From NCBI GenBank assembly GCA_019307135.1, contig JAFDKF010000019.1, positions 1 through 33,832 on the forward strand: a stretch of DNA of 33,832 nt, given 5' to 3'. The DNA comes from Deltaproteobacteria bacterium (GTDB lineage Bacteria; Desulfobacterota; Desulfobacteria; Desulfobacterales; C00003060). Shown piece after piece: positions 7,982-15,668 of the stretch. Each line of letters opens with the position of its first letter. The first letter of the stretch is position 1. The translations under genes and the position numbers were made by a program. The notes beneath the pieces are model-generated. The model was given only the letters and a program-made list of their open reading frames with translations. It was not told the DNA's origin and did no database searches.

Positions 7982-8035
7982 AATATAATATAAGAATGTT
8001 AGCAATCGACAAGGATTGTGTAAGGATTTTGTTAG
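7982..8035 (-). promoter_or_regulatory. Pho box and promoter of phoB
   Basis: Minus strand from 8035: CTAACA-N5, CTTACA-N5, CTTGTC-N5, CTAACA, four repeats at an 11-bp pitch ending at 7997. This is followed after 9 bp by TATATT (7987-7982) as the -10 box. The geometry is identical to the pstS promoter. This implies PhoB autoregulation through a leader of about 210 nt that contains the MITE-like element. Confidence 0.82.
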
Positions 8036-8138
8036 CTTTCCTGATTATCAAACAAGCTTTGGTTTGGCGGAGCTCTTGGGCGACATTTCCAGGGCGCTTT
8101 TGAGCAATTTAGGAAAAGAGGTTCAGGCCAGATTATGA

Positions 8139-9662
8139 TTACCGGTACAGCCTATAGTCAACTCCGTATTTCTTTGCCTTATAGGCAAACTTCCGTTCGG
8201 TTGTCTGAAGCAATTGAGCGGCCTGTGCCATGTTGCCCCGTGTGCTTTTCAATGCGTCTACCATCATCTCCCGTTCCAGATTCGCCACGGCATCTTCCAA
8301 AGACTTTGCTGGCAGGGTATCGGACTCTTCCGCTGTCTGAACAGTGGGGGGCAAGTGATAGCTGTGGATAACGCCCTCCTCACAGAGAAGCACGGCCCGT
8401 TCAATGCAGTTCTCAAGTTCGCGCACATTGCCCGGCCAGTGATACTGCATGAGCATGTCGATAGCCGGTGTGGAGAAACGGCGGATGTCCTTGTGGTTTT
8501 CCTTGGCGTATTTTTCCAAGAAGAAGTCAGCCAATAAGAGGATATCGGTCTTGCGCTCTTTTAATGGGGGCATGTAGATGGGAAAAACATTCAATCTGTA
8601 ATATAGGTCACCTCGAAAGGTTTCTTCCTCCACAGCCTGTTCCAGGTTCTTGTTGGTGGCAGCTATGATGCGGACGTCTGCCTTGATGGTCCCGTATCCA
8701 CCTACCCGCTCAAACTCCTTTTCCTGAAGAACTCGCAGGAGTTTCACCTGAACATCCATACCGATGGAACCGATTTCATCCAAAAAGATTGTCCCTTTGT
8801 TGGCCAGCTCGAATTTTCCCTGTTTTTGCCGGATGGCCCCGGTAAAGGCACCTTTCTCATGGCCGAAGAGTTCACTCTCAATAAGATTGGAAGGCAGGGC
8901 TGCACAGTTCACCTTCACAAAGGGTTTTTTGGATCTCAGACTGTTATAGTGGATGGCGTTGGCTACCAACTCTTTTCCAGTCCCGCTCTCTCCACGAATC
9001 AGCACTGTGGCATTGCTCCTGGACACCTGGGAGATCATTTGAAAGACCTCCCGCATCTTATTGCTGTTCCCAATGATATTGGTAATGCGGTATTTGTTGG
9101 AAAGCTCTTGTCGAAGCCGCCGGTTTTCGTCCCTTAACTGGTTTTTTTCGAGCTGGATGGTTTCCAGGTTGATCACGTGCTGGGCGATCATCGTGGCAAT
9201 TATGGAAAGCAGCCTCTTCCCCTTTTTCAACGAGTAAGATTCGTCGAAGGGCCGATCAACACTCAGGGCCCCTACCACATGACTCCCCTTCTTGACAGGA
9301 ACACAGATGAAGGAGAGTTCCCGGTCATGAACCGCTTTTCTGGTGGCCGTGCGATTCAAAAAGAGCGGCTCCTCGCTGATTTTAGGAACCACAAGGGCTT
9401 TGCCGCTCTGGATGACACGCCCCGTAATCCCTTCTCCCACCTTGTATTTCCCTTTTTCCATGGCCGCTCTGGAAAGACCGTGAGCCACTTCGATGCTAAT
9501 CTCGTTTCGCAAGGGATTCAAAATGGTAATGGTTCCCCGTACCATATCCATTGAATTGGAAAGAATATCCAAGACCTTATAGAGGGACTTTCTCAGCTCC
9601 AGAGTAACGTTGAGGGCTTTACTAATTTCGTAAAGGAGTGTGACTTCCTCGATTTTTTTCAT
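8139..9662 (-). CDS. GAF-domain sigma-54-dependent transcriptional activator (NifA-like architecture)
   Basis: 507 residues. N-terminal GAF domain (about 20-165) containing [19 protein letters not shown], then a coiled linker, then the AAA+ domain with Walker A GESGTGKE (about 228), the sigma-54 contact loop GAFTGA, Walker B TIFLDEIG and the arginine-finger region. A C-terminal Fis-type helix-turn-helix ends [20 protein letters not shown]. It should activate sigma-54 promoters in response to a small ligand or redox signal sensed by GAF. The architecture matches NifA, but no nif genes are present, so I give no symbol. Start at 9662 behind GAGG (7 nt). It is transcribed away from the KaiC-like regulator. 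Confidence 0.9.
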   Translation of the reverse strand: MKKIEEVTLLYEISKALNVTLELRKSLYKVLDILSNSMDMVRGTITILNPLRNEISIEVAHGLSRAAMEKGKYKVGEGITGRVIQSGKALVVPKISEEPLFLNRTATRKAVHDRELSFICVPVKKGSHVVGALSVDRPFDESYSLKKGKRLLSIIATMIAQHVINLETIQLEKNQLRDENRRLRQELSNKYRITNIIGNSNKMREVFQMISQVSRSNATVLIRGESGTGKELVANAIHYNSLRSKKPFVKVNCAALPSNLIESELFGHEKGAFTGAIRQKQGKFELANKGTIFLDEIGSIGMDVQVKLLRVLQEKEFERVGGYGTIKADVRIIAATNKNLEQAVEEETFRGDLYYRLNVFPIYMPPLKERKTDILLLADFFLEKYAKENHKDIRRFSTPAIDMLMQYHWPGNVRELENCIERAVLLCEEGVIHSYHLPPTVQTAEESDTLPAKSLEDAVANLEREMMVDALKSTRGNMAQAAQLLQTTERKFAYKAKKYGVDYRLYR

Positions 9663-9756
9663 CTCTACACCTCAATGGACGGCTTATACACGCACCATTC
9701 AGCCTCAAGCTTTGTATGCTCAAGGACTTGAACGACAGCACGTCCGCAACAGGCCG

Positions 9757-9785
9757 TTGACAGTTACACAAGTCTCCGATATAAT
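9757..9785 (+). promoter_or_regulatory. Consensus sigma-70 promoter of the KaiC-like/HTH/cupin gene
   Basis: A perfect TTGACA (9757-9762) and TATAAT (9780-9785) separated by 17 bp, about 92 nt before the GTG start at 9877. The direct repeat ACAAGTCTC occurs inside the spacer (9768-9776) and again at 9832-9840. That placement suits an operator for autoregulation by the encoded HTH protein (inference). A second TTGACA lies at 9788-9793. Confidence 0.85.
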
Positions 9786-9876
9786 GTTTGACAATCAAGT
9801 ACTTTCCCAATCATATAAATATACTAACTATACAAGTCTCACAGGTCAACAACACTTACGCTATAAGGATTTTTTT

Positions 9877-11175
9877 GTGAACGAAAAAACACGGGTTAGC
9901 TCTGGAGTCAGCCAGTTGGATCGCCTTCTGGGCGGTCTTTTCATTGGGGACAACGTGGTCTGGCACGATGATTCGGGTAATCTGGCTTCTGCTTTTTGTC
10001 TAAATTTTCTCGAAACCTCCCTGGCCCTGCAGAAGCCGGTTATCTACATCAGCTTTGACCGCTCTCCCAAGAACCTCCTTGATAAACTAGGGGGCCTGGC
10101 TGAAAGCCCTGACCTGACTATCCTTGATGGCTTCACCTGCGGTAAGGGTGCCCGCAGCCCAATATTCATGAAATTCTATGAGGAGCCCGACCCGGAACGG
10201 CTCTGCCAGGTTAGGATGATCGATAAGCCCCGTGACATGGACCATGTCATGGAAACCCTCTACGGTGTCCACGAAACCATGCACGGGGATGTTCGCCTGA
10301 TATTCGAAAGCATGACCGGCATGCAGAAGATCTGGGGAGGCGAGGACGCCATCCTCAAGTTTTATTCGCATTCCTGCCCTCGCCTTTACGAGCTGAACAC
10401 CATTGCATACTGGATTATGGAAAAACTAGCCCATTCGCAACAACTCAGGGCCCAGATCAATCAGATCGCACAAGTTGCCATCGACCTTTCCATAAAGAGA
10501 GGTACTACCGCACTGACGATTCTGAAAGCCGAACATCGCGGCACAGAGGACACCCATGAACCCCATCGGTACTGGGTCAAGGACCTCACGGTCACCTTTG
10601 ATATGGAAAAACGGGGCCGTGGTCACATAAACCTCGGTTTGCGTATCAAAGAACTACGAATCAAGCGAGGTCTGTCCCAGGCCGAGTTGGCAAAATTGGT
10701 GGGGGTGACGCCCAGCACCGTCTCCCAGGTGGAAGCCAACATTATCTATCCTTCTCTGCCGGCGCTACTTAAGATGGCCGAGGTCCTTTCAGTGGAAATC
10801 AGTTCCCTGTTTCAGCAGGCCCTGGAATTGGAAAAAAGGATCATTTTTCCCGCGGCAGAAGCCTTGAGTGTCGGTTTCCCTGACCTGCCCAAAGGCTTAC
10901 TCGAAGGGAAACTCTTAACACCGCCCGATTTTGATGGGAAGATGGAGCCCTACATCATTGAAATAGAGCCCAATCGCGATCTTCCCGCCCATTTTTTCAT
11001 TCACAAGGGCGAGGAGATGGGATATCTTCTTTCCGGCAAACTCAGAATGTCCCTCCATAAGGCCGCCTACACCGTCCGCTCAGGAGATGTGATCTATCTG
11101 ACCTCCGAGATGCCGAGTCAATGGAGAAATCCAGGCCCCAACGTGGCAAGATTGCTGTGGATTAAATCAAAATAA
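9877..11175 (+). CDS. Pseudo-KaiC/RAD55-like domain fused to HTH and cupin: transcriptional regulator
   Basis: 432 residues from GTG 9877, which has an AAGGA 7 nt upstream; an in-frame extension to 9640 would cross the promoter and is rejected. Residues 1-240 resemble KaiC/RAD55 (VSSGVSQLDRLLGGLFIGD, then KPVIYISFDRSPKNLL), but the P-loop expected after it reads WHDDSGNLAS and lacks GKT, so ATP binding looks lost. Residues about 253-313 are a Cro/XRE-type HTH (LSQAELAKLVGVTPSTVSQV). Residues about 357-430 are a cupin (PAHFFIHKGEEMGYLLSGKL). The HTH-cupin half resembles small-ligand-responsive repressors. The KaiC half may have become a sensor or dimerisation module. The ligand is unknown. Confidence 0.82.
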   Translation: MNEKTRVSSGVSQLDRLLGGLFIGDNVVWHDDSGNLASAFCLNFLETSLALQKPVIYISFDRSPKNLLDKLGGLAESPDLTILDGFTCGKGARSPIFMKFYEEPDPERLCQVRMIDKPRDMDHVMETLYGVHETMHGDVRLIFESMTGMQKIWGGEDAILKFYSHSCPRLYELNTIAYWIMEKLAHSQQLRAQINQIAQVAIDLSIKRGTTALTILKAEHRGTEDTHEPHRYWVKDLTVTFDMEKRGRGHINLGLRIKELRIKRGLSQAELAKLVGVTPSTVSQVEANIIYPSLPALLKMAEVLSVEISSLFQQALELEKRIIFPAAEALSVGFPDLPKGLLEGKLLTPPDFDGKMEPYIIEIEPNRDLPAHFFIHKGEEMGYLLSGKLRMSLHKAAYTVRSGDVIYLTSEMPSQWRNPGPNVARLLWIKSK

Positions 11176-11394
11176 CCTTTCGGATAGGTTCAACAACACC
11201 TATGTGGTCCCATTTGATAACCACACCCACACAAGACCTGCCATTTCTTCTGCCAACCGACAGATGCGTGAATTTTCGAGTCCCGTCTTAGCCATACGAT
11301 TGTATTCTGTCACATTTCGCTGTTATTTTGACAATGAATCCGCTTTCGGCGGAAAACCTATCGATTGGCACTAATGAAGTTAGTATAACTCATC

Positions 11395-11423
11395 TTGACA
11401 GAAGAAACTTTAGTATATATAAA
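11395..11423 (+). promoter_or_regulatory. Sigma-70 promoter of the Cys-rich small protein
   Basis: TTGACA (11395-11400), 17-bp spacer, TATAAA (11418-11423), 71 nt before the ATG at 11495. The 318-bp spacer upstream has no ORF. It contains a weak hairpin ATAGGT / ACCTAT just after the previous stop codon (about 11184-11203), which may end that transcript, and a small TCCGC-type hairpin near 11338-11354. Confidence 0.75.
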
Positions 11424-11494
11424 GGAAACCCGATATACATATAGTGAGAGGTGGATGGGGATGTGTTCACAACCCTTAGACAAAGGAGAAAACT

Positions 11495-11911
11495 ATGGCC
11501 AGGAAAAGTTCTAAGAGTATCAGTGTCTTGGAGTTCGGATGCCAGGCCCCCCTTAGATTTTTTGAGCATTGCGCCAAATGTGCGCGCTTCGGAGACGATT
11601 GCCCGGACCTGGCACGAGGCAAAGAAGTCCTCCGTGGCAAGAAAAAAATCGCCTATGGGGATGAGCGGGCCGAAGATACCATCCACGTCAGCGCCTTCAA
11701 CTGCCTGACACCGCTATACTACTTTGAAAAGAGCCGCAAAAAATGCGCCCATGCCGGCCGTTGCCGGGAAGAGGGTCTGCTGTTGGCCCTGCTGGATGGT
11801 AAAAAGACTTTGGACTATTCCCACAAGGAGGTTACAGAGCTTCCTCGGGTGCGGCGACGCAAGGTGGCCAGAACAGTGGCAGAACCCTCTCGAAAAGTGT
11901 CCTTGTCCTAA
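11495..11911 (+). CDS. Duplicated Cys-rich small protein of unknown function
   Basis: 138 residues from an ATG behind AAGGAG. I do not recognise the family. The protein is an internal duplication. Half one reads FGCQAPLRFFEHCAKCARFG followed by DDCPDL; half two reads FNCLTPLYYFEKSRKKCAHA followed by GRCREE. Each repeat has C-x2-PL-x2-FE, then a C-x4-6-C pair and a tail of the form (L)xGKKxxxYxx. The first half has five cysteines, the second three. Clustered cysteines suggest metal or Fe-S binding. The C-terminus is basic (RVRRRKVARTV). It has no signal peptide, so it is probably cytoplasmic. It has its own strong promoter and a 12-bp hairpin directly after the stop. Confidence 0.8.
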   Translation: MARKSSKSISVLEFGCQAPLRFFEHCAKCARFGDDCPDLARGKEVLRGKKKIAYGDERAEDTIHVSAFNCLTPLYYFEKSRKKCAHAGRCREEGLLLALLDGKKTLDYSHKEVTELPRVRRRKVARTVAEPSRKVSLS

Positions 11912-11918
11912 GTAGTAC

Positions 11919-11947
11919 TTGACCGAAAACCCCAGGTTTTCGGTCAA
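11919..11947 (+). terminator. 12-bp hairpin after the Cys-rich gene
   Basis: TTGACCGAAAAC (11919-11930) pairs perfectly with GTTTTCGGTCAA (11936-11947) around a 5-nt loop, starting 7 nt after the stop codon. It is followed by AAA rather than a U-tract, so it may protect the 3' end or work with Rho rather than act as a classic intrinsic terminator. Confidence 0.6.
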
Positions 11948-11957
11948 AAATCCGAAA

Positions 11958-12085
11958 TCCCCCTAACCCCCTTTTCTAAAGGGGGAATGATTAAAAGTTC
12001 CCCTTTTCTAAAGGGGGACCCGCCTGCCAACGCCTGGCTCCTAGCAGAGCTACAGTGCCGGCGCACACGGCAATGGCGGGCAGGT
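11958..12085. repeat. Repeat cluster: two CCCCTTT/AAAGGGG hairpins plus a 69-bp element
   Basis: CCCCCTTT-TCT-AAAGGGGG at 11967-11985 and CCCCTTT-TCT-AAAGGGGG at 12000-12017, directly followed by a copy (12017-12085) of the 69-bp element found at 2381-2449. The same hairpin recurs twice at 29072-29122. Unknown dispersed elements; they lie between convergent genes. Confidence 0.7.
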
Positions 12086-12149
12086 TTAGGGGAATTTTTA
12101 CCAACAGTCGTGAATCACACCCCAAAAGAGGGAATCATCGACAGCGGTC

Positions 12150-13892
12150 TCACTGCAAAGGGAGGCGCAGAATAAAGGCTGTGCCCTTTCCTAACTGGCT
12201 CTGGCATTCAATCGCTCCGCGATGAGCCTCCACAATGCTTTTTGCTATTGATAATCCGAGGCCTGTGCCCTTTTTCCCTTTGGTCGTAAAGAACGGGTCG
12301 AATATCCGTTCTAAGGCATCCGGTTCTATGCCGGGGCCTGTATCTTCCATCGTAATCAAAAGGTGTTCGCCTTCAATCTTTCCGTCAATACGTATCTTTC
12401 CCGAATCCGTCATAGCTTCCAGACTGTTTTTGACCAGGTTATTCAACACCTGGTACATCAAGCGGGCGTCTACATTAACCGGGGGCACGTCTGAGGGCCA
12501 GTTAAGGTCAAGGCGGATTCCCCTTTTTTCCGCATCCGGCTGGTGCACAAACAAGACTTCTCTAATAATCGCATGTAGCGATGTCTTGCTTAAGCGCAAT
12601 TCAGGTTTCTTGGCAAATTGTAAGAAGTTGTGAATAAACTCCCTTACTCGCGCTGATTCCTTTTCCAGTATCTCGAGGGACTTTTTTCCCGTTGGGCTGA
12701 GTGCTTCGCCTTTCAGAGTGGACAGGACGATCCCCGCATTGTTCAAAAGGTTTCCTACCTCATGAGTCACCTTGCTTGAGGTCGAGCCAAGCACCGCCAG
12801 GTTTTTTGCATGAACAAGCTCCTTGGCGGTTTCCACCTCTCGCTGTATGTATTTCTTGAGCGAATCGGTCATCTCGTTAAAGGCCAGAGCCAGATCGCCG
12901 ATCTCGTCCTGCGAGTCAATAGAGACTTTCTGATCCAGGTCGCCCTGGCCTATTCTTTGAACCTGGGCGTGCAATTTGTGAATCGGTCTTAAGAAACGCT
13001 TCACGCGATACCAGCCGAGCAATACGGCTAAAAGAGAGAGGAAACAGGTTATGAACACGGCCCAATGAATATTTCGGTACAAATATGCATAGATCTCCGG
13101 ACAGGCCTGGCTCAAGACAATCACCCAATCAAGGTCCGGGATATGGGCGCCCAGACAATAGAGCCTGGTTCCGTCTTCTCTTTTGATCCATCCCACTGGT
13201 GCGTCTGATTCACGCAGTTCTTTGATTATGTCCGGTTTTTCTGCCGGATGGCTCGATACCACCCGGTCAATTTGCCGATGCGCAAGATATCGTCCGGTCA
13301 AATCCATAATATGAACCTGCCCGGTTTCACCAATAGTGATCCCTTCCAGTACATCCCACACGGACTTCAGGTTTAATTCCCCCCAAAGCACCTCTACTGC
13401 CTCACCGAGGTGTGATACGGGTACTGCTATATGGACATACGGGATATCCTGTTTCGTCACCATGACACCGGAGATGGCGGTTTGACCTTCAAGTGCCTTC
13501 TTGAACATGGGGCCGTGGCTTACGTCCAAGTTCTCCCAACCGGTGGATGCGATTTTTTCCCCCTGCCTTGAAATCAAAGAGACAGACACAAATTCAGTCG
13601 CCTCATGATTGAAGGCTGTCAGCGCCATGTCTTTTCCCCATTCATCCAGCTTGGTGGCAGATATCACCAGGGCAAGGGCTTCCAGATCTCTTTGGGCCTG
13701 TTGCATGTAGAGGCGAATCTCGCCTGCTGAGCTCTTCAGGATATTGGCGTAGTTTTCACCTATCGTTTTCTGAAAATAGGTATAGCTTGTCCAGGAAAGA
13801 ACGACACCGGTAATGATTATGGCCAGAATAAGGAAGGGAAGAACAAAAAGGAGGAACTTGTGAAGTAAGCTTCGTTTCTTAGGACGGCTCAT
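12150..13892 (-). CDS. Membrane sensor histidine kinase (double-Cache type), last gene of the peptide cluster
   Basis: 580 residues. Membrane helix at about 13-33, a roughly 250-residue extracytoplasmic sensor with two Cache-like halves (SVSLISRQGEKIAS and GQVHIMDLTGRYLA), second helix at about 280-300, HAMP with SIDSQDEIGDLALAFNEM, HisKA with SKVTHEVGNLLNN (H377) and HATPase with N box VLNNLVKNSLEAM, G1 DTGPGIE and G2 GKKGTGLGLSIAK. All catalytic motifs are intact. It lies 101 nt downstream of the radical SAM gene on the same strand. It probably senses a small extracellular ligand and may phosphorylate the NtrC-type regulator at 19270-20625 (inference from cluster order). The start has no ribosome site. 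Confidence 0.9.
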   Translation of the reverse strand: MSRPKKRSLLHKFLLFVLPFLILAIIITGVVLSWTSYTYFQKTIGENYANILKSSAGEIRLYMQQAQRDLEALALVISATKLDEWGKDMALTAFNHEATEFVSVSLISRQGEKIASTGWENLDVSHGPMFKKALEGQTAISGVMVTKQDIPYVHIAVPVSHLGEAVEVLWGELNLKSVWDVLEGITIGETGQVHIMDLTGRYLAHRQIDRVVSSHPAEKPDIIKELRESDAPVGWIKREDGTRLYCLGAHIPDLDWVIVLSQACPEIYAYLYRNIHWAVFITCFLSLLAVLLGWYRVKRFLRPIHKLHAQVQRIGQGDLDQKVSIDSQDEIGDLALAFNEMTDSLKKYIQREVETAKELVHAKNLAVLGSTSSKVTHEVGNLLNNAGIVLSTLKGEALSPTGKKSLEILEKESARVREFIHNFLQFAKKPELRLSKTSLHAIIREVLFVHQPDAEKRGIRLDLNWPSDVPPVNVDARLMYQVLNNLVKNSLEAMTDSGKIRIDGKIEGEHLLITMEDTGPGIEPDALERIFDPFFTTKGKKGTGLGLSIAKSIVEAHRGAIECQSQLGKGTAFILRLPLQ

Positions 13893-13900
13893 AATCTTTA

Positions 13901-13930
13901 AGTATAAAGAAGATGTTAGCCAAATGTAAA
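13901..13930 (-). promoter_or_regulatory. Possible promoter giving a nearly leaderless kinase message
   Basis: On the minus strand TTTACA (13930-13925), 18-bp spacer, TATACT (13906-13901). The kinase ATG begins only 8 nt downstream and has no Shine-Dalgarno sequence, so transcription from here would give a leaderless or nearly leaderless mRNA. Spacing and hexamers are good, but this rests on pattern alone. Confidence 0.45.
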
Positions 13931-13993
13931 GGGTAAATGCTATATTGCAGGGTTTAGGCGTGGGCGACCAAAACGCGTGTTAGGGGGATTAGC

Positions 13994-15310
13994 TCACGCA
14001 GCTCTTTTTATGGCGGTGTTCTCTTCATCTACCAGAGCCGCTGAGGCCTTTTCTCTGATATAATCTTCGAGAAAAACGCGGTAGGTATCGTAGTGGCAAT
14101 CGATTCCGGCAAAATCTTTCTGCTTAATGAGGGCTTGCAGGCGGCAGCCTCCTGTGCAGATTGGAAGTAGTTCGCATTCGTTCAGGCATCTGTCGCCCAA
14201 GTTTCGCTTCAATAGCTGCGCCTCTGAGACAAAGTCAACACCTTTACTGACGTGCCCATAGGCCATTTCCCCACCTTGCAGCGATGGGCACGGGATGATC
14301 GAACCATCAGTGTCAAAAACAAACTTGGATCGAAGATCAGCCATACACCTATTGGAGGGGGCTTCTCGATCCTTTGCATAGCCTCGCTTTCCGGCCTCTT
14401 TCATCAGCCACAGGGCTATTTGAGGGTCGCCCATGCCGGAATCATGGGGGCTATCTCTTCTTGTGGGCAGGATGGGGGTGAAGTTGACATCTTCAACGAG
14501 GATATTCCGCTCCTTGAATTCATCGAGCATTTCAGGGATACGCCGATAATCGATGGCCCCGCTGTCATATTGACACTCGATGGTAATGGAAGTTAGACCG
14601 GAGACAGACTGAAGGTTCTCCATGATGAGGCCATACGTCTTGCCGTTATTCTTGGAAGGCCGTAAGTGATCGTGGACAGAGGCAGGGCCGGCCATACTCA
14701 CTCGAACACCGGTGAGGCCTACTTGTTTCATCTGCGAGATAACGGATGGCCTGATAAGAGTACCATTGGTGGTGATGGTGAAACCATATTTGATTCCTTT
14801 CCCTTGGCAGTAATAGAAGCGCCTGGCAGCACTCTCCTGTATGATTTTGGCATTGAGCAGCGGCTCACCGCCAAGGTAGTCGTCTTTTACCTCTCCAGGA
14901 TTCTTTTCTTCCAACATTGTAATGTAGAATTCATCCATGGCACGGGCTGTCTCAGGAGACATCTCTTTGAGCTCGGGATCAAGGATGCAGTAACGACAAC
15001 GATTATTACATTTACGGGTTACGAGGACTTTGGACGTTATCGTGCTGAAGTCATGCACGTGTTGCTGTCTCCAGCATTCAAAAATGGCGATTTCTTGAGT
15101 ATCCTTTTTAACTAGAAATCCCTGGTCGTAGAGAAATTCCATAATTTCAGGGTCAGCGGAGTATCCGGGGTCACTTAGAACGTCAGCCCAATCGTGTGAC
15201 GGCATCAGGACAAAGGCCCCTGTCATAGTCTGATAAAGAGCAATTATATCTCCCATCGCCTTTTCAACGGGTATGGCAATAGTGAATCTTGCCTTCTCAA
15301 ATGAGGCCAT
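13994..15310 (-). CDS. Radical SAM/SPASM peptide maturase
   Basis: 438 residues from the ATG at 15310 (AGGAG 7 nt upstream; an upstream TTG lies inside a hairpin and is rejected). N-terminal domain with ALYQTMTGAFVLM and EIMEFLYDQGFLV resembles the leader-recognition region of SPASM maturases. The radical SAM cluster motif is C101-NNR-C105-RY-C108, followed by YLGGEPLL and FTITTNGTL. The C-terminal SPASM domain (about 320-410) has RCMADL, DGSIIPCPS, DRCLNECELLPICTGGCRLQ and a final DCHYD, giving cysteines for two auxiliary 4Fe-4S clusters. Such enzymes install thioether, C-C or related bonds in a short ribosomal peptide. A 29-codon Cys-Cys peptide lies 68 nt upstream. It may belong near geopeptide- or selenobiotic-type maturases, which I cannot confirm. 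Confidence 0.88.
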   Translation of the reverse strand: MASFEKARFTIAIPVEKAMGDIIALYQTMTGAFVLMPSHDWADVLSDPGYSADPEIMEFLYDQGFLVKKDTQEIAIFECWRQQHVHDFSTITSKVLVTRKCNNRCRYCILDPELKEMSPETARAMDEFYITMLEEKNPGEVKDDYLGGEPLLNAKIIQESAARRFYYCQGKGIKYGFTITTNGTLIRPSVISQMKQVGLTGVRVSMAGPASVHDHLRPSKNNGKTYGLIMENLQSVSGLTSITIECQYDSGAIDYRRIPEMLDEFKERNILVEDVNFTPILPTRRDSPHDSGMGDPQIALWLMKEAGKRGYAKDREAPSNRCMADLRSKFVFDTDGSIIPCPSLQGGEMAYGHVSKGVDFVSEAQLLKRNLGDRCLNECELLPICTGGCRLQALIKQKDFAGIDCHYDTYRVFLEDYIREKASAALVDEENTAIKRAA

Positions 15311-15332
15311 GATGGTATCTCCTTTTGTAGGT

Positions 15333-15362
15333 CCCCCAGGCAAAAACCGTCTTGCCTGGGGG
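15333..15362 (-). promoter_or_regulatory. 11-bp perfect stem-loop between peptide and maturase genes
   Basis: CCCCCAGGCAA (15333-15343) is the exact complement of TTGCCTGGGGG (15352-15362), with an 8-nt loop. It lies after the peptide stop and ends 22 nt before the maturase ATG. There is no U-tract, so readthrough, 3'-end protection or processing is more likely than full termination. That would give more peptide than enzyme, as is common in RiPP operons (inference). Confidence 0.65.
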
Positions 15363-15378
15363 ATAAACCACGATTTGG

Positions 15379-15468
15379 TTAGGTCCGGCCAGTTGGCGCA
15401 TTCTTACAGCATTTCTGGCTTGACCTTGTCACCTTATAGGTGCCCTTCTTGACGACAATGAGTTTCAC
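15379..15468 (-). CDS. Putative 29-residue precursor peptide of the radical SAM maturase
   Basis: GTG start at 15468 with a GGGGG ribosome site about 7 nt upstream, and TAA at 15379-15381. The peptide is MKLIVVKKGTYKVTR followed by SSQKCCKNAPTGRT: a basic/hydrophobic N-terminal half suited to be a leader and a C-terminal segment with adjacent cysteines and a short polar tail. It is too short for ordinary gene callers. It sits immediately upstream of the maturase on the same strand, separated by a hairpin. The expected role is a substrate whose Cys-Cys region is crosslinked or otherwise modified. I cannot name the family; the call rests on position, start context and composition. Confidence 0.68.
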   Translation of the reverse strand: MKLIVVKKGTYKVTRSSQKCCKNAPTGRT

Positions 15469-15496
15469 GTTTGATCCCCCCTTTTTTGAGTGGTTG

Positions 15497-15595
15497 TTGC
15501 CAACCCGATACAGATTGGGCTCATATATCGGTATCGGCAATGACCTCACACGACTTTATTAGTATTTTTCAATACCCCGGTGCTTGCGGCCGGGG
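15497..15595. other. Palindromes upstream of the peptide gene
   Basis: Between the solute-binding-protein stop and the peptide start are a CCCCGG / CCGGGG hairpin (15575-15580 with 15590-15595) and an imperfect palindrome about 44 bp long (15497-15540; arms TTGCCGATACCGATA and TATCGGGTTGGCAA). The first could trim the upstream message; the second could be an operator. No clear -10/-35 or sigma-54 promoter was found. Confidence 0.45.
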
Positions 15596-15668
15596 ACATT
15601 GTTTTGCGATTAGCGGGAAGAAGGATTTCATGAATCACATAAAAGCTGTAATGCGGAAGCGGTGTGAG

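Noticed and set aside
8139..9662. Naming the GAF/sigma-54 activator nifA
   Set aside because: Only the domain order matches; there are no nitrogenase genes in the window and many non-Nif activators share this layout.
9640..9876. Longer N-terminus of the KaiC-like regulator
   Set aside because: It would run through the divergent promoter region, including TTGACA-N17-TATAAT, and lacks homology. GTG 9877 has a proper ribosome site.
11365..11383. Sigma-54 promoter TTGGCACTAATGAAGT before the Cys-rich gene
   Set aside because: A good -24, but the -12 position reads AAGT instead of TTGC. A well-placed sigma-70 promoter lies just downstream.
15379..15468. Selenocysteine in the precursor peptide
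   Set aside because: The ORF ends in TAA, with no in-frame TGA before it.
15486..15504. Sigma-54 promoter before the peptide gene (minus-strand TTGGCAACAACCACTC)
   Set aside because: The -24-like TTGGCA is present, but no GC occurs at the required 12-bp offset.
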